Notes: a model not told the origin generated them from the sequence alone. A stretch of 64,000 bases of DNA from Dasyornis broadbenti (GCA_013397935.1 VZRN01006631.1:50306-114305), one strand, 5' to 3'; shown: positions 22,831 to 35,559, numbered from the stretch's first letter. Numbers and translations are program-made.

Positions 22831-25800
22831 GCCTTCCTGCAACATCTCTTATGTTTTGCTGGAGCTTGTATGAACTAGAGTGGAGGGAGGTGGATGTATC
22901 CTGCCTGGTTGCATCCTGCTTTGCAGCCAACCCACGCAAGAGACAGAGTTGAGTTTTCTTGGGCCTTTTGGCAATAGAAACAACTCTGTTAAGTCTCACC
23001 CATTCTGAAACACTTTGTGTGGTTTTAAGATAAAAGGGAGTGTGTGTTCCTGGGCATCAGTTCCTAAATAACAGCTCATCATTCAGTAATTGCTTTTTTC
23101 ACCCCTCCATTCCCAAATTTCTTTCAGATGCTCAGCACTGTGCTGTAATTATACATGATATTAGCCGCTAAAACCACGTCCTTAATATGTCCAGTCCTCC
23201 TTCCTCCTGTGAATCCATCCATAGCCCATTGGTATGGCCCTCATCCATATTTACTGATAGATTGGCTGTTCTTTCAATCCATGATGAAGAAGGGTAGTTT
23301 TCTATGTTTTGGGGGGTTTGGTTGGTTTGTTTGAGTTTTAAGATGTTTTGTAGCTGCAGTTTGCCCCAGGAACCCGAAGAAACCCTGAGCTTTTTATTCC
23401 CTCAGGAAAAAGGTAACAATTTATGGAGAGACTGCAACAAGGCAGGATTAGAGGATTTTAGAAAATGTAAACCTTTTCCTTTTTGTGTTGTACAGGCCTT
23501 TCCCAAGATGTCATTTCTAAGGAAAACGTGCTACTGTAGCGTAGATAGATGAAAAGGATGAATTCGAGTTTGAACAAAGTCAGTACATGTGTACTCTTCG
23601 TCATTTAAATAATTGCTTCAGTATTGTCTGTGAAACAAATATTTAGAGTTTGATCTAGTGTTAAAGCCAGATAGTTCTTGCAAATTTTCCTAAGCTTTTT
23701 CCCCATTTCCTGAGCCAAGGAAATGGTTTTTCAAAGCTTAAGTCATCTTGTTTTATCTCAGAGAAAATGTTTTAGTGTACCTGGTGAGGCCACTGAAACA
23801 TTAAGAAACCTCAAATGCTCGCTTTGGTGCAAAGATTTCTGAAAAGGGTAAATGCAAACAGGATAAAATAATTTCTTTTAAACCCTTAAGCAAATGAAAT
23901 ATACAGATCTGCACTGTCTTTTCAATAATATTCTTCAAATTCTAATTAACAAGTAAACCAGGCCACATGCAAATTCAAATGAAATTTTATTAAATTTTAT
24001 CAAATTAATGGTGTGGGACATGAAAGGAAATAATCTTAAAAATATCAGCAGAATGCTAATTGGTAATAATGCTACTTGACTTCTCTTTGCTCCTATACTA
24101 TTGTGGGTGCTTGGACAAATCAGTCAGAAAGAAATAGTTGGACTTGTTTGAATTTCACTCTGTGCTGGGTAAGAAATAGCTTCAAGAGGCTGAACTATTT
24201 CATGGCAAGATCTGAGCCAAAATATTAAGAATGACAACATTTGGTAAACCAGTTTTCATCTTTTCAATGCTTATAAAAATTAAGCTTCAGTTTGGCATTA
24301 CAGAAAAAAGCTATCTTTTCCAAACTTTTTAAAACTTAAAATTGCTTGCTGAATTAATTGCAGAAAGAACATTGGAATGCTCCATTTTAATAAAAACTTT
24401 TAGAAAAAGTGTTTTGAAAAGAAACCTGATTCCTCAAACGATTCTGGTGTAAACCCAGTTTTTCCTATTTAAAAAAACAATTATGAAAATAAAATCAGTT
24501 TGGTTTAATCTTGTAAATGACACTGGGTTATCATAAAATAGACCCAATGTGTTTATGATTGTTTATTTTAAATGTGAATGTCATTTCAGGTAGGACTGTT
24601 GCATAAAACCGGTTACTTGAGTTGTAGCGTGTGGAGCAATCCCAGACAGTGCTGGTTGGGGGTGATGCTGGGAGCTGGGGAGGATCTGAGGGACAATGCC
24701 AGCCTTGGGGAGGAGCTCACCCCACAAGGACATCAAGCAGGTACCATGTGGCCGATGGGGACCATCCCAGAACCTTTCCTTGCGTGAAAGAAAGGGTTTT
24801 GCTACGGCAGCTCCATTTCTGGACCTGTTGAGTGGTGTTTCTGTCAACAGTGAAAACCACAATTTGGGCTATCTCTGTTTTCTGCTGACCTCTGAAATGC
24901 ATGGTGCTGATCCGAGGCATCACGGCTAAGCGTGGGATGAGTTCTGCTGGTGTTTGGAACCAAGTTCCAAAGACGAGTTAGTGGCATCACCTGGAAACAA
25001 AATTTTAAACTGAAAGTAAATAAACTGTGAAAAATCTAAATCCAGAAGACAAAATTAATTAGTAGGAAAGCAAGCTATCAAAGCATCCATAAAAATGGAA
25101 AAGCTACCCAGTTCTTTGACGCAAACAGCTCCTTCCTTTTCCTTTAGTGCTTACCCTTTAAAACACAAGTTGAGTAATTTCTCATGTTTGTAAGCGGTAT
25201 TTTTTTTTCTTTAAATTTATTCTTTTGTGACTGACTGACTCTATGTAGCCTCTCTGTCCAAAAAACAATTGTAACAACGCCTGATTTCCGTTTCTTCAAG
25301 GCTAAGAATGTCCACAGGTATCCATTCAGGGCACATTTATTCAAAGGCTAGAAAGTACACCAAACTATTGTCTAGTGTAGACTTTATTTTAGGAGCAAAC
25401 ATAAACACGAAGAAACTATAATCCTGGTGTAATGTAGGAATCTAATTAAGACTAATGAGGCAACATTAAATTTAATGTATGATGCATTTTATATGCCTTA
25501 CCATTAGAGCTGCAGCAAGCTGTTCGTCAGAGCGTCGAACTTTGGTGAATAAACCCCTCAAGGCATTGTTAAACAATCTGGGCTCAGGCCTTCTCCTGCC
25601 CATTAGGTTGTGTTGGGCTTGGAAAAATCTAGACATAAATGGAAATGTAGGGGGGGGAAGGAAAAGGGGGGAGGCCTCAAGAAGTTCTGCCCATCTTTGA
25701 ATGGCTCAGCAAGCTGATAAAAGGGAAGATAAATAGATGGCTGCGTGTGACACCCTCGAGGAGGTACCAGGCTGGGACAGAAGGGAGGAGGGCCAAGCGT

Positions 25801-26167
25801 AATGTGGGAACTGCTGTTTGAGAGGCACCTATAGCAACAGGAGTGGGAAAAGGCTGGGATTTAAGTAGCGCAGTCTATCAAGAAGAATGGGCATAGTGAT
25901 CATTGCTTGACAGCTAATTAATAGTATGGATTATTGTGGATTTTTTTCATTTTTAAAATTTTTTTTATTAAATTCAGGAAGTTAAGTAAGTCCTTACATG
26001 CTTTTAACTGTACAGAAAAGTAGGAGTATAGCTCCAGACACAGATTTTGCTCTCTAAATTCCTTCCCCTCAGTACAAAAGAAGACTCCTCCAACAATACA
26101 AACAAGATTTTTAGCAATGATTTGTCACATAACCCTTCACAAAGTCTAAGTCCCCATTACCAGAGAG
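22831..26167. other. AT-rich noncoding stretch, no gene seen
   Basis: Mostly stop-dense DNA. It contains a possible enhancer-like patch at 23930-24080 (listed separately) and a G-rich tract at 25650-25673. No interspersed repeat was recognised. Confidence 0.6.
23930..24080. promoter_or_regulatory. candidate regulatory element with POU octamer and homeodomain cores
   Basis: An exact octamer ATGCAAAT sits at 23967-23974, about 20 bases after a TAATTA core ('ctaattaac', 23942-23950), and is followed by further AT-rich cores ('ctaattgg' near 24057). This may be an enhancer-type cluster or simply AT-rich background. Confidence 0.22.
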
Positions 26168-26286
26168 ATTTAAGAGATGTAGATGTGGTACTTGGGGACG
26201 TGGGTCAGTGGTGGGCTTGGCAGCGATGGGTTAACGGTTCAACTTGATGATCTCAGAGGCCTTTCCCAACCTAAATGATTTTATAT
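26168..26286 (+). mobile_element. CR1 LINE 3'-end fragment
   Basis: Ordered matches to a second CR1 tail type: 'gtggtacttggggacgtggg', 'tcagtggtgggcttggcagc', 'gatgggttaacggttcaact', 'tgatgatctcagaggccttt' and 'cccaacctaaatgatttt'. The 'gtggtgggcttggcag..ttaacggtt' wording marks a subfamily different from the copy at 10.9 kb. Strongly 5'-truncated. Confidence 0.9.
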
Positions 26287-29200
26287 TTGCCTCAACATGC
26301 AGGGAAGTATACAGGGTATAACGAGGCTAAAGATGAGTTTGAATGAAGGCTGGGTGCTGAGGAACAGAGAGATTTTTGGAGGAATGTGTAATGAGTTGGC
26401 TTCATGGGTTTGCAGTATAAACTGATACTATGGTGATGGGTCGGAAGTGCAGACTGAGCTGTAGCTTGGATAAATTCATGGGCTCTGGTGTTAATAGGTA
26501 ACTGCCAGCTGCTGAGAGACTGGGCCAGCCATGAGAAGAAAGGTGAGGTAAGGAGGAGTTGGTTGGTGTGGGGAGAGGGATGGGGAGGGCTGGTGTCAAA
26601 GTGCGCTTCAACCCTGCAGCACTGAAAGCTGAGTTTCAGCCTGCCACATCCTGGAAATTCATTCCAGTTTATATTATTGCATGTGTTAGTGATGGCTTGA
26701 GTGTTTGAGACTTTGAAATATTTCATCTACACATGAAATTGGAATTTTTTCTTTCTTTTATTTTTTTTTTTTTCCTGTGGAATATAGCCATGGAAACCTG
26801 TAGTCTGTGCTGGAAAATAAATGACTGGAAATGTTCCTCGGTGACTAACTTGCTACAAGACATTATTGTAAGTGCAAACACCGAGTTATACTTTTGACAA
26901 CAAACAAATGTCACGTGCTGGGTTGGAATCAGGGGTTCAGCAGCGAGGCTGGTCCGAGGAAGAAGATGCTGTCAGGATGACTGGCAGTGGTGAAATGGGA
27001 AAGAGCAAAGGTACTTATTGCATAGGTTTGGGCTGGGGGAATGGGGGAATGAGTTATTCCTTGCAGGAACATCAGAGAGCACCATGAAAGCTCAGCTGGG
27101 GACAGAAAAGAAAACAATGCTGCCAGAGGGGCTTCGGGGGGTGGGAAGGAGCGACGTGTTCACAAGTGTTTCGGGATTGACCTCACTCAGCTGCTATGGA
27201 AGTGTGGGTGGGGGGGATGACTTCAAGGCAAGCAGATGGAGGCTGATGCTGAGAGTTTTTACAGTCCCCTGGTGTGTGGGGGACATGCTGGGACCACCCC
27301 ATCGTACCTGACCCAGCTGCCTGAGAGATGGAGAGAAAAAGCACATGTGAAGGGGGGTGGTTTGCCACCAAAACCTGCTCTTTGCCTCCCCTAACAGCGT
27401 GCATCTACCTGTACAAACCTGAGGGGTGTTTATGCTGTTGTGTTTGCTCCCTGCTCGGTGCTGAGCTGAAGGTAGATGGGGAATGAATTTAAACAGGGAG
27501 ATGTGAATGTTTGTGGAAGCAGACAACTCCTGTGACCTCTCCATTCCTCATCCCCTTGTGCTCTGTGCTCATTTACCCGTAGAAATAAAACCCCAGCAAA
27601 CCACAGAAAGTGCAAATTTATTGTTAAGGGAGTTATTAATTTTATTTTCATTTTCTTTTTTCTTCTCCAACGTCCTTCTCATATCATTAATACCAATTCC
27701 TGATCTTTCTTGTGACTGAGCTAGAATTATGCCTGCTTTTCATAGCACAGGTACAGGTCATATTTTTTCCCTTTAGGATTTCATCTTTTCCTTGAGCACA
27801 TTACGCTCTGCTCAGCTTTTGCCAGCTGGCTGCTCTCTTCCTGTCTTTGGATCCTGTGGATCATGATTCTGGGATGTTCTCCCTCATCTGGGCCCCAGTG
27901 CAGCCCGTGCCCCACTGGTTTAAGCACATGTTGCAACCAAAGCTATCAGGGCTAAGACATTTGCTAAGCTCCTAAAACCCCAGCACTTGGTATTTAACCC
28001 AATTCTAGGGAAAACGCAATAGATAAACTTACCTGTGTTTCCTTGTTGTGTATGAGTGTTGTTTGGATTTGGGTCAAATTCCTTGAATGAGATAAACATC
28101 CTTTTTATCTCAGCATCCTGTTGCAAATGGCTTTTCCTTTAGGAATGGATTCTCACCCCCCCTCTGCAGCCAACTTCCTTCTGCTCTCCCGCTGAAACAA
28201 CCGTGGTATTACCATAGCTTGGGATTTCTGTCTGCGATGCTAGGACAAACAAGAGTGGCGTAAACCTTGGGAAGTGTTTGGTCTGCTAGAAAAGCACTCA
28301 GATGAGCTTCAAATAGGATTCATAAATTGTGCAGGGATCTGGTGGTTGTCAGAAGCCCTTAGTTCTATTTACTGCCAGCGTGGCCACGATGCGGTGGGAA
28401 CTGCTAACTTTCCTGGTGCAGTGTTTTTCCTGCCGGGGTGTGGGTTGTGTTCTCAAAATCCATCTGGCCATTGCTTGTTTCCCCATCACAACAAGCAATC
28501 AAGGTGGTTTTTACATAACCAGCCTTCTGATCAAGAAAAGAGGCGATTCTTGCCCAAAAGCGTTGCAGGCTTTCCTACACCGCTGCCCCTTTGGCTGTGC
28601 TCAGCTCCTGCAGGCACGGAGCTGGCACAGGGAAGGGTTATTCTGTGTCTGCTCCCTTGAACTTCTTTACTCTGTAGGGAGCCTCTCTTTAAAAGAGTAA
28701 ATCACAAGCGATGATCTGGGAGAGACTGATCCTCCTCACCTCTTCAATAGGTAAATTGCCCTTTTAGAAGAGTGATCCATGCTCCTGTCCTCATTTTTCA
28801 TATCTCACTTGAAAAAAAAAAAAAAAAAAAACAGAAAAGAAAAAATAATCTTCCAGGGACTTTGACTTAAGCAAAGGCACTTTAGAGTCTTTTTCTAATG
28901 TCATTCTAAAGTTAAAAAACAATTTGACTTCAAGGGAGATACGGCCCAATTTTTTAAAAACTTAATAGGATTAGTCATGGGAACTATTTTTAGCAAAAGT
29001 TCAACTTTATCCATGTATTTTAATGTGGGAAAAGTGTGTCCTTTTCCCTCTGCTAATGTTTGATGTATTCCAGCCCTCCTGCGAGTGTGTTTGAGTATCT
29101 TAGGGGCTCTGGAGTGGAGGAGAACTTCCTCTCGGATTCTCTCTGTTTTCTTTCGTGAAAATGACATTCCTAAGCTGTTTCACTTTCTGACAGGAAATGG

Positions 29201-30559
29201 AGCCTTGCCAAAAATGATTAAAGTCCAAGAAAGCATAACAGTTCCAAAGCTGCAGCAGTTCTTTAGGAGTCCCGAGTTTGACATTGTGTCAAACAAATGT
29301 GAAATATTGTTTAATAAATTTGAATAATACAGGGAAAGGGAAAAATGGTTCTTGGCTTATAATGCTGGTGCTCTTTATTAAGTCTGTAAAGGCCTGCCTA
29401 GCTCTAATAAATTGAAATATATACATAAATATACTTGTGCATGGATAACAGTTTAATATTGTAATATATAATGAAGGGCGCACACGCACCCCCCACATGC
29501 AGACTTTGATTTATTCGTGCTATGACCATATATATATTGATATGTGTGCGTGGACTCCCTCTCAAGTTTGTATATATTTATACATGGAATTACGATTCGC
29601 AGGCAACTCCTGTGCCTGCTTCGCGTAAGAAATATCAGAAGCATTATTTATAAGGTGTGATGTGACATTGTGACTTTGTAAAAATACTAATCTAATGCTA
29701 GATAAAAATACTATTGTTAACAGTTTCTCAATGGTTTTTAATTCAGTGTTTGTTTAAAGGAATTATTGTGAGGTCTTTGCTTATGCCAAATGACACCTTA
29801 TCATGTAATTCCAGCGTTGCTGGAAGGGCTGTGCCGAGGCTCATGAAAGCAGTGGGAATTCTACGGCACCCAAGAGCCTGGCTCTGCCACCTCTTCACAT
29901 TTAACAACTCCCTTTGCCAGAAGGGCTCCCAGCCACTGAGAGTTTGACAGTTTTCAATATTTAGGGTATTAACACAACAGCTCCGTCAAAATGAGCCAGA
30001 CTTCTAAGAAATTCCTGTGCTGTCAGCCCCGAGTGTGAAAACGTCCTGCCAGGCTCCAGCAGTCCTAAGGTTACTCCTCAAAATCCACTGAAACCCTTCA
30101 GCATTTGTAAGTTGGCTTCCAATTTTATTTTGGATTTTGGTTGTACTGTGTTCACTAAAATCACATTTTTAAGTTGCTCTCTGACCACAAGATCAGTAAT
30201 TTCCTTTTTTCTTTTTTGTCTTGATTTTAATATCAAAGCTGGATTACGTCGTCACTGGATTCCAGGAGCTCTGAATTTCAAAATTAATCTAATGACTTAA
30301 GGCTCAATAAAATCGGGACTGTTGGCAACTTTTCTAGAAAACACGAAAAGTTGCTTTGTTGGTTCTTGCAAGAAAACTTCACTTGTTTCCCCTCTGTCAG
30401 ATACATTACTCCTCCACCAAAATATATCAAATATTCAGGAACTTATAAAATAATAAAAATGTTCTCCTGACACAGTCTCGACGGCAAAACATTCTTTAAG
30501 TGGGATGCGTTTCAAAGCAAAGCTGTGGGAAAGGTTTCTATTTTTCATTCTTTGTACGG
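26287..30559. other. noncoding stretch, no gene seen
   Basis: Single-copy DNA with a pyrimidine tract at 26744-26775 and a 20-base A run at 28812-28831. Open frames are short and overlapping on both strands. On the minus strand a very good donor (CAG then GTAAGTTT, read at 28031-28035) has no convincing acceptor within 150 bases. Confidence 0.6.
28812..28831. repeat. poly-A run, 20 bases
   Basis: Simple homopolymer. No retroelement body is recognisable next to it. Confidence 0.9.
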
Positions 30560-31250
30560 AACTGTCGTGTTTTTTGATTAAAAGGGGCCCTCTTTAATAG
30601 TTTTTCCAATGGCATTTCAGATCCCACGTCGGTAAAGTTGAGCCGGGACTGTTCGTGCCGTCATTCAACACGGACAGCGATTCACGGCTACTTTTCAGAC
30701 GAGCTAAATTGATCAGACAAGTCAGTCAATGTCATTGAGCACTATTTGTCACTTCATAAGCAGCTACAATCTGCTGCTCTATAAATGCAGAAGGACCGTC
30801 GAATAAATCACATCAACCAGTGGGAGCAGATAGTATCCCTTCATCCATAATTGGAGCGGTCCTCTCCTGTCACACTCGCTCATTCCCCGCGATTCCGGCG
30901 CGGATTGACACTGACAAAGAAAGAGCAGCCGCTGTCAGAGGAGCTGGAGTCTGTCTGCTGCTCCACTCTCCCCACTAATAGATATCTATCATAATATTGT
31001 ATTAACATCACCAAAAAATCAGACTTATAGCTCCGCTAGCCGGGTGTATCGATGACATATGTAGGGGTTTCTCGTGGGTTGGCGGGGAAGGCTGATTGAT
31101 GCAAAAGGAAAGCTCCTGATTAAAACCACTTACCAAACCCATCAGCCACAGGAATATTTACTGTGGCTGTGTGTGCTGCTGATTTCACAGACAAAAATAT
31201 AATCGAAAAAAAGAAAATTAAAAAATAAGGGGGACACAATTTGGTGTAAA
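30560..31250. promoter_or_regulatory. strongest candidate developmental enhancer / conserved noncoding element
   Basis: In contrast to its CpG-poor neighbours, 30601-31080 contains about 23 CpG dinucleotides by hand count. It has no repeat and no long open frame. A perfect 12-base palindrome ATAGATATCTAT (30978-30989) carries paired GATA cores. TGATTGAT (31093-31100) is a textbook PBX-HOX composite, followed by 'ctgattaaaacc'. A TATA-like 'ctataaatgcag' lies at 30779-30790. Retained CpGs can indicate a hypomethylated regulatory region, and the texture resembles deeply conserved vertebrate enhancers. An alternative is a promoter of an unannotated noncoding RNA. Conservation was not tested. Confidence 0.4.
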
Positions 31251-33779
31251 CAGACCTTCTGGGAATTTGTTAATTGTTATTTGCTGGTGCAGGGATACGT
31301 TATGGAATTGTTCCTATGAAGTGGTTTTATATAGTTACCAAAATAATTAAGGAAGTGGAATACCTTGAAAAAATATTATTGTCTGTTTAGCACAAAAAAA
31401 AAAAAAAAAAANNNNNNNNNNNNNNNNGGCCCCAAAACTTCTGTCTGGTACCTGGTTTGGTAAATATGTGTCTTCTAAGTGAACAGATGAAATCAGAAGA
31501 GAATAATTATTACAAAGGTGTGTTATGAACTTTTTTCCTGGAGAAATGCTGGATGGTTTCTCCCAGGAATATGTTAGATTAATCAGCTCTCTCAGTCCTG
31601 GAGAGAAACACACAGTGGAATACCCAAACTGCTGTGTAGTCACATGTAAATCTCTCTGACAACCTGGAGGCACGGATCATTTGCTCAGTGTTCGGTTCCA
31701 ACAACAAGTTCATGGAGGGAAATACCTTGTTTGCTTATAAAAAGACTGTAGCTGAATATGTAATTGCTGAGAATGGAGCACTGGGATCCCAGGTCTCTGG
31801 GATGAGGATCTGGATCCTTTCTCTTTATTGTGGGGGAGAAAAAGTCTCCAGTCAGTTTGCCTGTGCGTGAACAAGGCTTCATGTTGCATGTCTTATGGGA
31901 AAGTAGTGAAATGCTTTCTTTTTAAAGGTGCTCGGTGTAAATGTCATGTTCCTGGCTGGAGTCAGTGCTGGGCCCAAAGGCAAAGCCTAATATCAAATGA
32001 CTCCTACAATTTTCATTCTGGGACGTCTCTTGACCCGTGTACACAGAGGACGAGCAATTTCTCCTCTCTGTGTTGGCTTCTTTGCCTCTTGGTGCAGAAG
32101 TTGTCCTGAAAACATGCCAGGAACCTAAGTCATAGGTAAGCAGTAGAAATGATTTTATCTATTAAAGACTTAATTCTGTTAATATTCAAATAAATTCCAC
32201 TAGAAACACAGTTCAAAAGAAAACTCAAAGCAGTAGCTCATAAAAGTATTCATCACTAAATACAAGACTTTGACTTGTTTTTAGATTAAAATAACAGAAA
32301 TGTTACACGTAAAACCAAAATGTGAGACGAATCCATGTGCACTGGGGAACTGAGCAGCATCCAGAGGAGGCAGCTTACACAGGAGCACATTCATTGTCAA
32401 CATCTGATACTGAAAAGGTCAATAGTTAATTAAATAATCCATCACCTTAGGATAGAGAGCCGTCCTCACTTCTGACAATCAATGGCAGAAATATTAAAAG
32501 GTCAGAAAATGAGTTACTATATATTGTGTTTTCTTACTGTGTGTTATAGAGATGTGGCTTGGGTTGAGTGGTGTGGGCATGAAGACAGGTGGGAAGAAAT
32601 ATTAGCTGTTGCCCAAATATTTTCTTAGATGCTCTTTTACCAGGCTTCTTTATGTGTGGGCTTCTGGATCGATGGACCTCAAAGATGTAGTAAACTTCTA
32701 CAGTGACAACGCCAGACTGTAGCACAGAATTTATAACGTGCTTTCTTTAATTATCAGCGTATTTTCAGGAGCGTTTTTCTCCTGCGCTGCTTGGGGTTTA
32801 CACTGGGATAAACTCGGTGAGCATTCTGATATAGAGGTTTTGTTTAGATATGGGATAGAGTTACTTTGGGAGCCTGAGAGGCAGGATCTTGGTGCTTATT
32901 TCCTAGATCTGATGGGTACAGCAGTGTAAACAGTCTTCTTGATGACTCCTGCATTTCACCCTGTGCACAGGCTGCTGCCTGTGTTTTTCTGCCAGGGCAT
33001 GGTGTGCACCAGGTTCCAGGGTACTTCCCTCGTTTCCTGCAGTGCAGAAACAATATGTACTTATTAATCCTCTCTCTGTTTCTAAATTTTCTTAATTTTA
33101 CTTTCCTGGTACGTAGCCTTTACCCTGGGTGTAAAAGTCACCGCACTGGATTCCAGCAAGTGTTATATGATTATTTTATCTCTCACTATAAAGAGTTTTG
33201 AAAGACTTTGTATGAGAGGCAATATAAAAATAAATTGAATTGAACTATGGCTTCACCTCCCCACTTTTTTAGTGCAGAAACCTTTAGAGCAAAAACTGCA
33301 ATATAAGGACAAAGGAGGGAGATTAAGACTGTGTCATGGAAGAGGTGACGCTGGGTGACGGGTCTGACCCTGCCTGAGCAGTTTGGTGGGTTTGCAGTCA
33401 GCTGTGTATTAATTAGATTTTAAGCATGTTCACAACTGGGGAAAAGCCTGTTTGTATTTTTAGTGGGAAGGTTATTTTAAGCCATGAGAAAGGTATTAGG
33501 TATTATCTACTGTGGTGCATTTATATAAACAAAGGTCTACCTGATGGTGGTGCAAACATCTGTTCTGTTCTTACCCAACATTGCACGGTTCATTAGCACT
33601 TACCCTGTTGGCCTCCGAAAGGCTACTTCTGGAAGCATGTAATCTTGCTTACAGATCCACTGCTGCAATAATTTGACTGTTAAAAGAAAATATGTTTAGC
33701 TTGGGGTAACAAGCTAACTTGGCCTTTTTTTGCTGGTTTTTGTTTGTTTGTTTAGTGTGTGTGAGTCTCCCAGTAAAAA
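31251..33779. other. noncoding stretch containing a small gap, no gene seen
   Basis: AT-rich DNA with the 16-base gap at 31412-31427. Open frames around 31.7-32.1 kb and 32.7-33.2 kb lack domains. A good donor motif ('ataggtaagcag', 32133-32144) ends a segment with no strong acceptor. Confidence 0.6.
31412..31427. other. assembly gap of 16 N
   Basis: The N run directly follows 18 A residues, mirroring the other gap (N next to T). This suggests homopolymer-related assembly breaks. Confidence 0.98.
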
Positions 33780-34060
33780 TATGATTTTATGTTTTACAAT
33801 GCAAGCTCAATTAATTACATTAATAAATGACTCCTGGTTCATGAGAAGTGCTGTATTTTGACAATATCAGCCAACCTTTCCATTTGTTTAAGCAGGAAAA
33901 GTGGGGAGCCAAAATAAAGCTGTTACAGAAGAAATCTCAAGAATGTTTATGAAACTTTGCTCTAGCTACATTTATTAGGAGTCGAAGCGTACTCTTAATT
34001 CGTCATGCAGAATTCCAGGGGAGTGAGTAATTTCTAGAGCTTCTCTAAATGCCAGGACTT
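33780..34060. promoter_or_regulatory. candidate regulatory element, homeodomain-site rich
   Basis: 'caattaattacattaataaa' (33809-33828) contains overlapping homeodomain cores including TAATTA at 33812-33817. The following 200 bases are non-repetitive and lack coding potential. Supported only by motif texture. Confidence 0.22.
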
Positions 34061-34630
34061 AATATTTTTCTGCAGCAATTTGTTTGTAAACATGGAGTAA
34101 ATTGTATAGGTTGCAATGTGACAAAAAGGTATCTAGGATTTGTCATCTTCTGCTAACAGCTGTTGGGTTTATTTTATGGCATCTCATGGGGTTTTTTGGA
34201 TAAATGCACTGCTGATGGCAAGCAAAAGCACCCTGAGGATCTCTGGTGGTGGGCACGCACAAAGTCGAACTATAATAAGCTGTTTGTCAGGGATTTGATC
34301 TCCAATGGATCTGCTCCCCCGGGTCGCAGCAATTCCCACCAGGGTGTCCATGTGTCACCTTCGGAGAAACCCACACTGAACAGGAGGCAAACTCCAGGCA
34401 AGATGGTAATCTCCCTTCTGGCAGGGAAAATTTTATGGTGTGAAGAGGGGAATCGCAGCTTCCTAAGGAGGATTTTTAAGGGAATGGAGTTCATGAATTT
34501 AACTTGCCAGTTTCCCTGGTGCTGCAGGAACCCAGGATATTTGTTTTGTCACTCCCAGCTCTCTTTCTCATTGTCAAATATTGTAGTAGTGGACTTTGGT
34601 CTTGTGTTTAGTAGTCTGAGGCTACATCTT
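34061..34630. other. noncoding stretch with an unremarkable open frame
   Basis: A + strand open frame of 164 codons spans 34163-34657 and runs into the CR1 tail at its 3' end. It shows no domain or signal I recognise and its end is made of repeat, so it is probably chance. Confidence 0.55.
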
Positions 34631-34703
34631 TGTGGTGGACCTGCAGAGCTGGGATAACTGAGACTCGGTGACCTTAGAGGTCTTTCCCAACCTTAACGAT
34701 CCC
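34631..34703 (+). mobile_element. CR1 LINE 3'-end fragment
   Basis: 'gtggtggacctgcagagctg', 'ggataactgagactcggtga' and 'ccttagaggtctttcccaac' followed by 'cttaacgat' parallel the tail at 26.2 kb ('gtggtgggcttggcag..aacttgatgatctcagaggc..'). It is the same CR1 tail type, more diverged and shorter. Confidence 0.8.
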
Positions 34704-35559
34704 AGGGAGCAGTGGAGATGGAGCCGAGGAGGAGAGGAGCTGATGCTGAAGACCTCAAATATACCAGGATTTTTTTGGGGGGGCCTAGCCCTGGACCGAG
34801 ACTGGTGTGGTCTCATGGGCGGACCTTGATGTACACCAACATTTTAGTGCTGTTTGAAGGACATCCAGAGAGTGGTTTCCAGAAAGCTCTTTGTTTTCCG
34901 TGGGATGGGTAGAAGGGACTGGGAGGTGTCTTTCAGAAGTTCACTCTGGACTCAAGAGAAAATTCTGTCAGAAACACGCACGTGAACGTTAGACAATGCT
35001 TTGTGGCCTTCCCTTACACAGTATGATAAGCTGTGCTCTCAAAACTCTTCAATATTAGATGTTTCTAGCGTGTTTAAAGATCATTCCCATGCCCTCACTC
35101 AATCTTTGTGCAGGAGGCCGGTGAATCTCGCCATAGGTGCCATAGGTGCAGCTTTAGGCTGAAGGTGAGCACGTCAGAAACCTCAGTAAATTCACGGAAA
35201 CTGCGTTTTAGGCACGTCATTACCTTGGGAGGGAGACGAGCCTGTCTCCGCTAGACATGTGCTTTCTTGAATCGCTTCAGAGGTTTTTCATATTTGAGTA
35301 ATGTGGCAGTGACTGAAGCAGCGCATCAGTTCTCGTGGTCCCCTGCTCCCCAGATCGATTTCACCCTGTCACACCACCACAGCAGAAGTCATCGTCTGAG
35401 GGGAAAACCCACTCGTTTCTCACTGCATTCCCAAGCGCTTCAGAACCTCTGCCAGCACATGTTAGCTCTGATAACATTTTAAGATACTGCTCTGCTGAAA
35501 GGAAAGCCCTGCTTGCAAGGCCACGCTGTCTGAAGCTCTCCCATCCCTCATTTAAATCC
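34704..35559. other. noncoding stretch, nothing recognised
   Basis: Moderate GC, short open frames, and a small tandem duplication of 'gccataggt' at 35130-35147. No gene or named repeat. Confidence 0.6.

Noticed and set aside
22273..22878. Open frame of about 200 codons on the + strand
   Set aside because: Several other frames on both strands are open over the same GC-rich patch, Ser/Cys/Arg-rich composition follows base composition, and no domain is visible.
25650..25673. G-rich tract as a possible G-quadruplex
   Set aside because: Two long G runs plus short ones separated by A-rich spacers; a four-run quadruplex is possible only by splitting runs, so support is weak.
28031..28126. Excellent minus-strand donor (CAG/GTAAGTTT) with an open frame upstream
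   Set aside because: No ATG start in good context and no polypyrimidine-acceptor within a reasonable distance.
29400..29600. AT-rich 'atatatac' and 'cacacgcac' patches as microsatellites
   Set aside because: Units are too few and interrupted to count as a defined array.
34163..34657. Plus-strand open frame of about 164 codons
   Set aside because: Ends in a CR1 fragment, no domain or splice context, and starts at a non-ATG codon.
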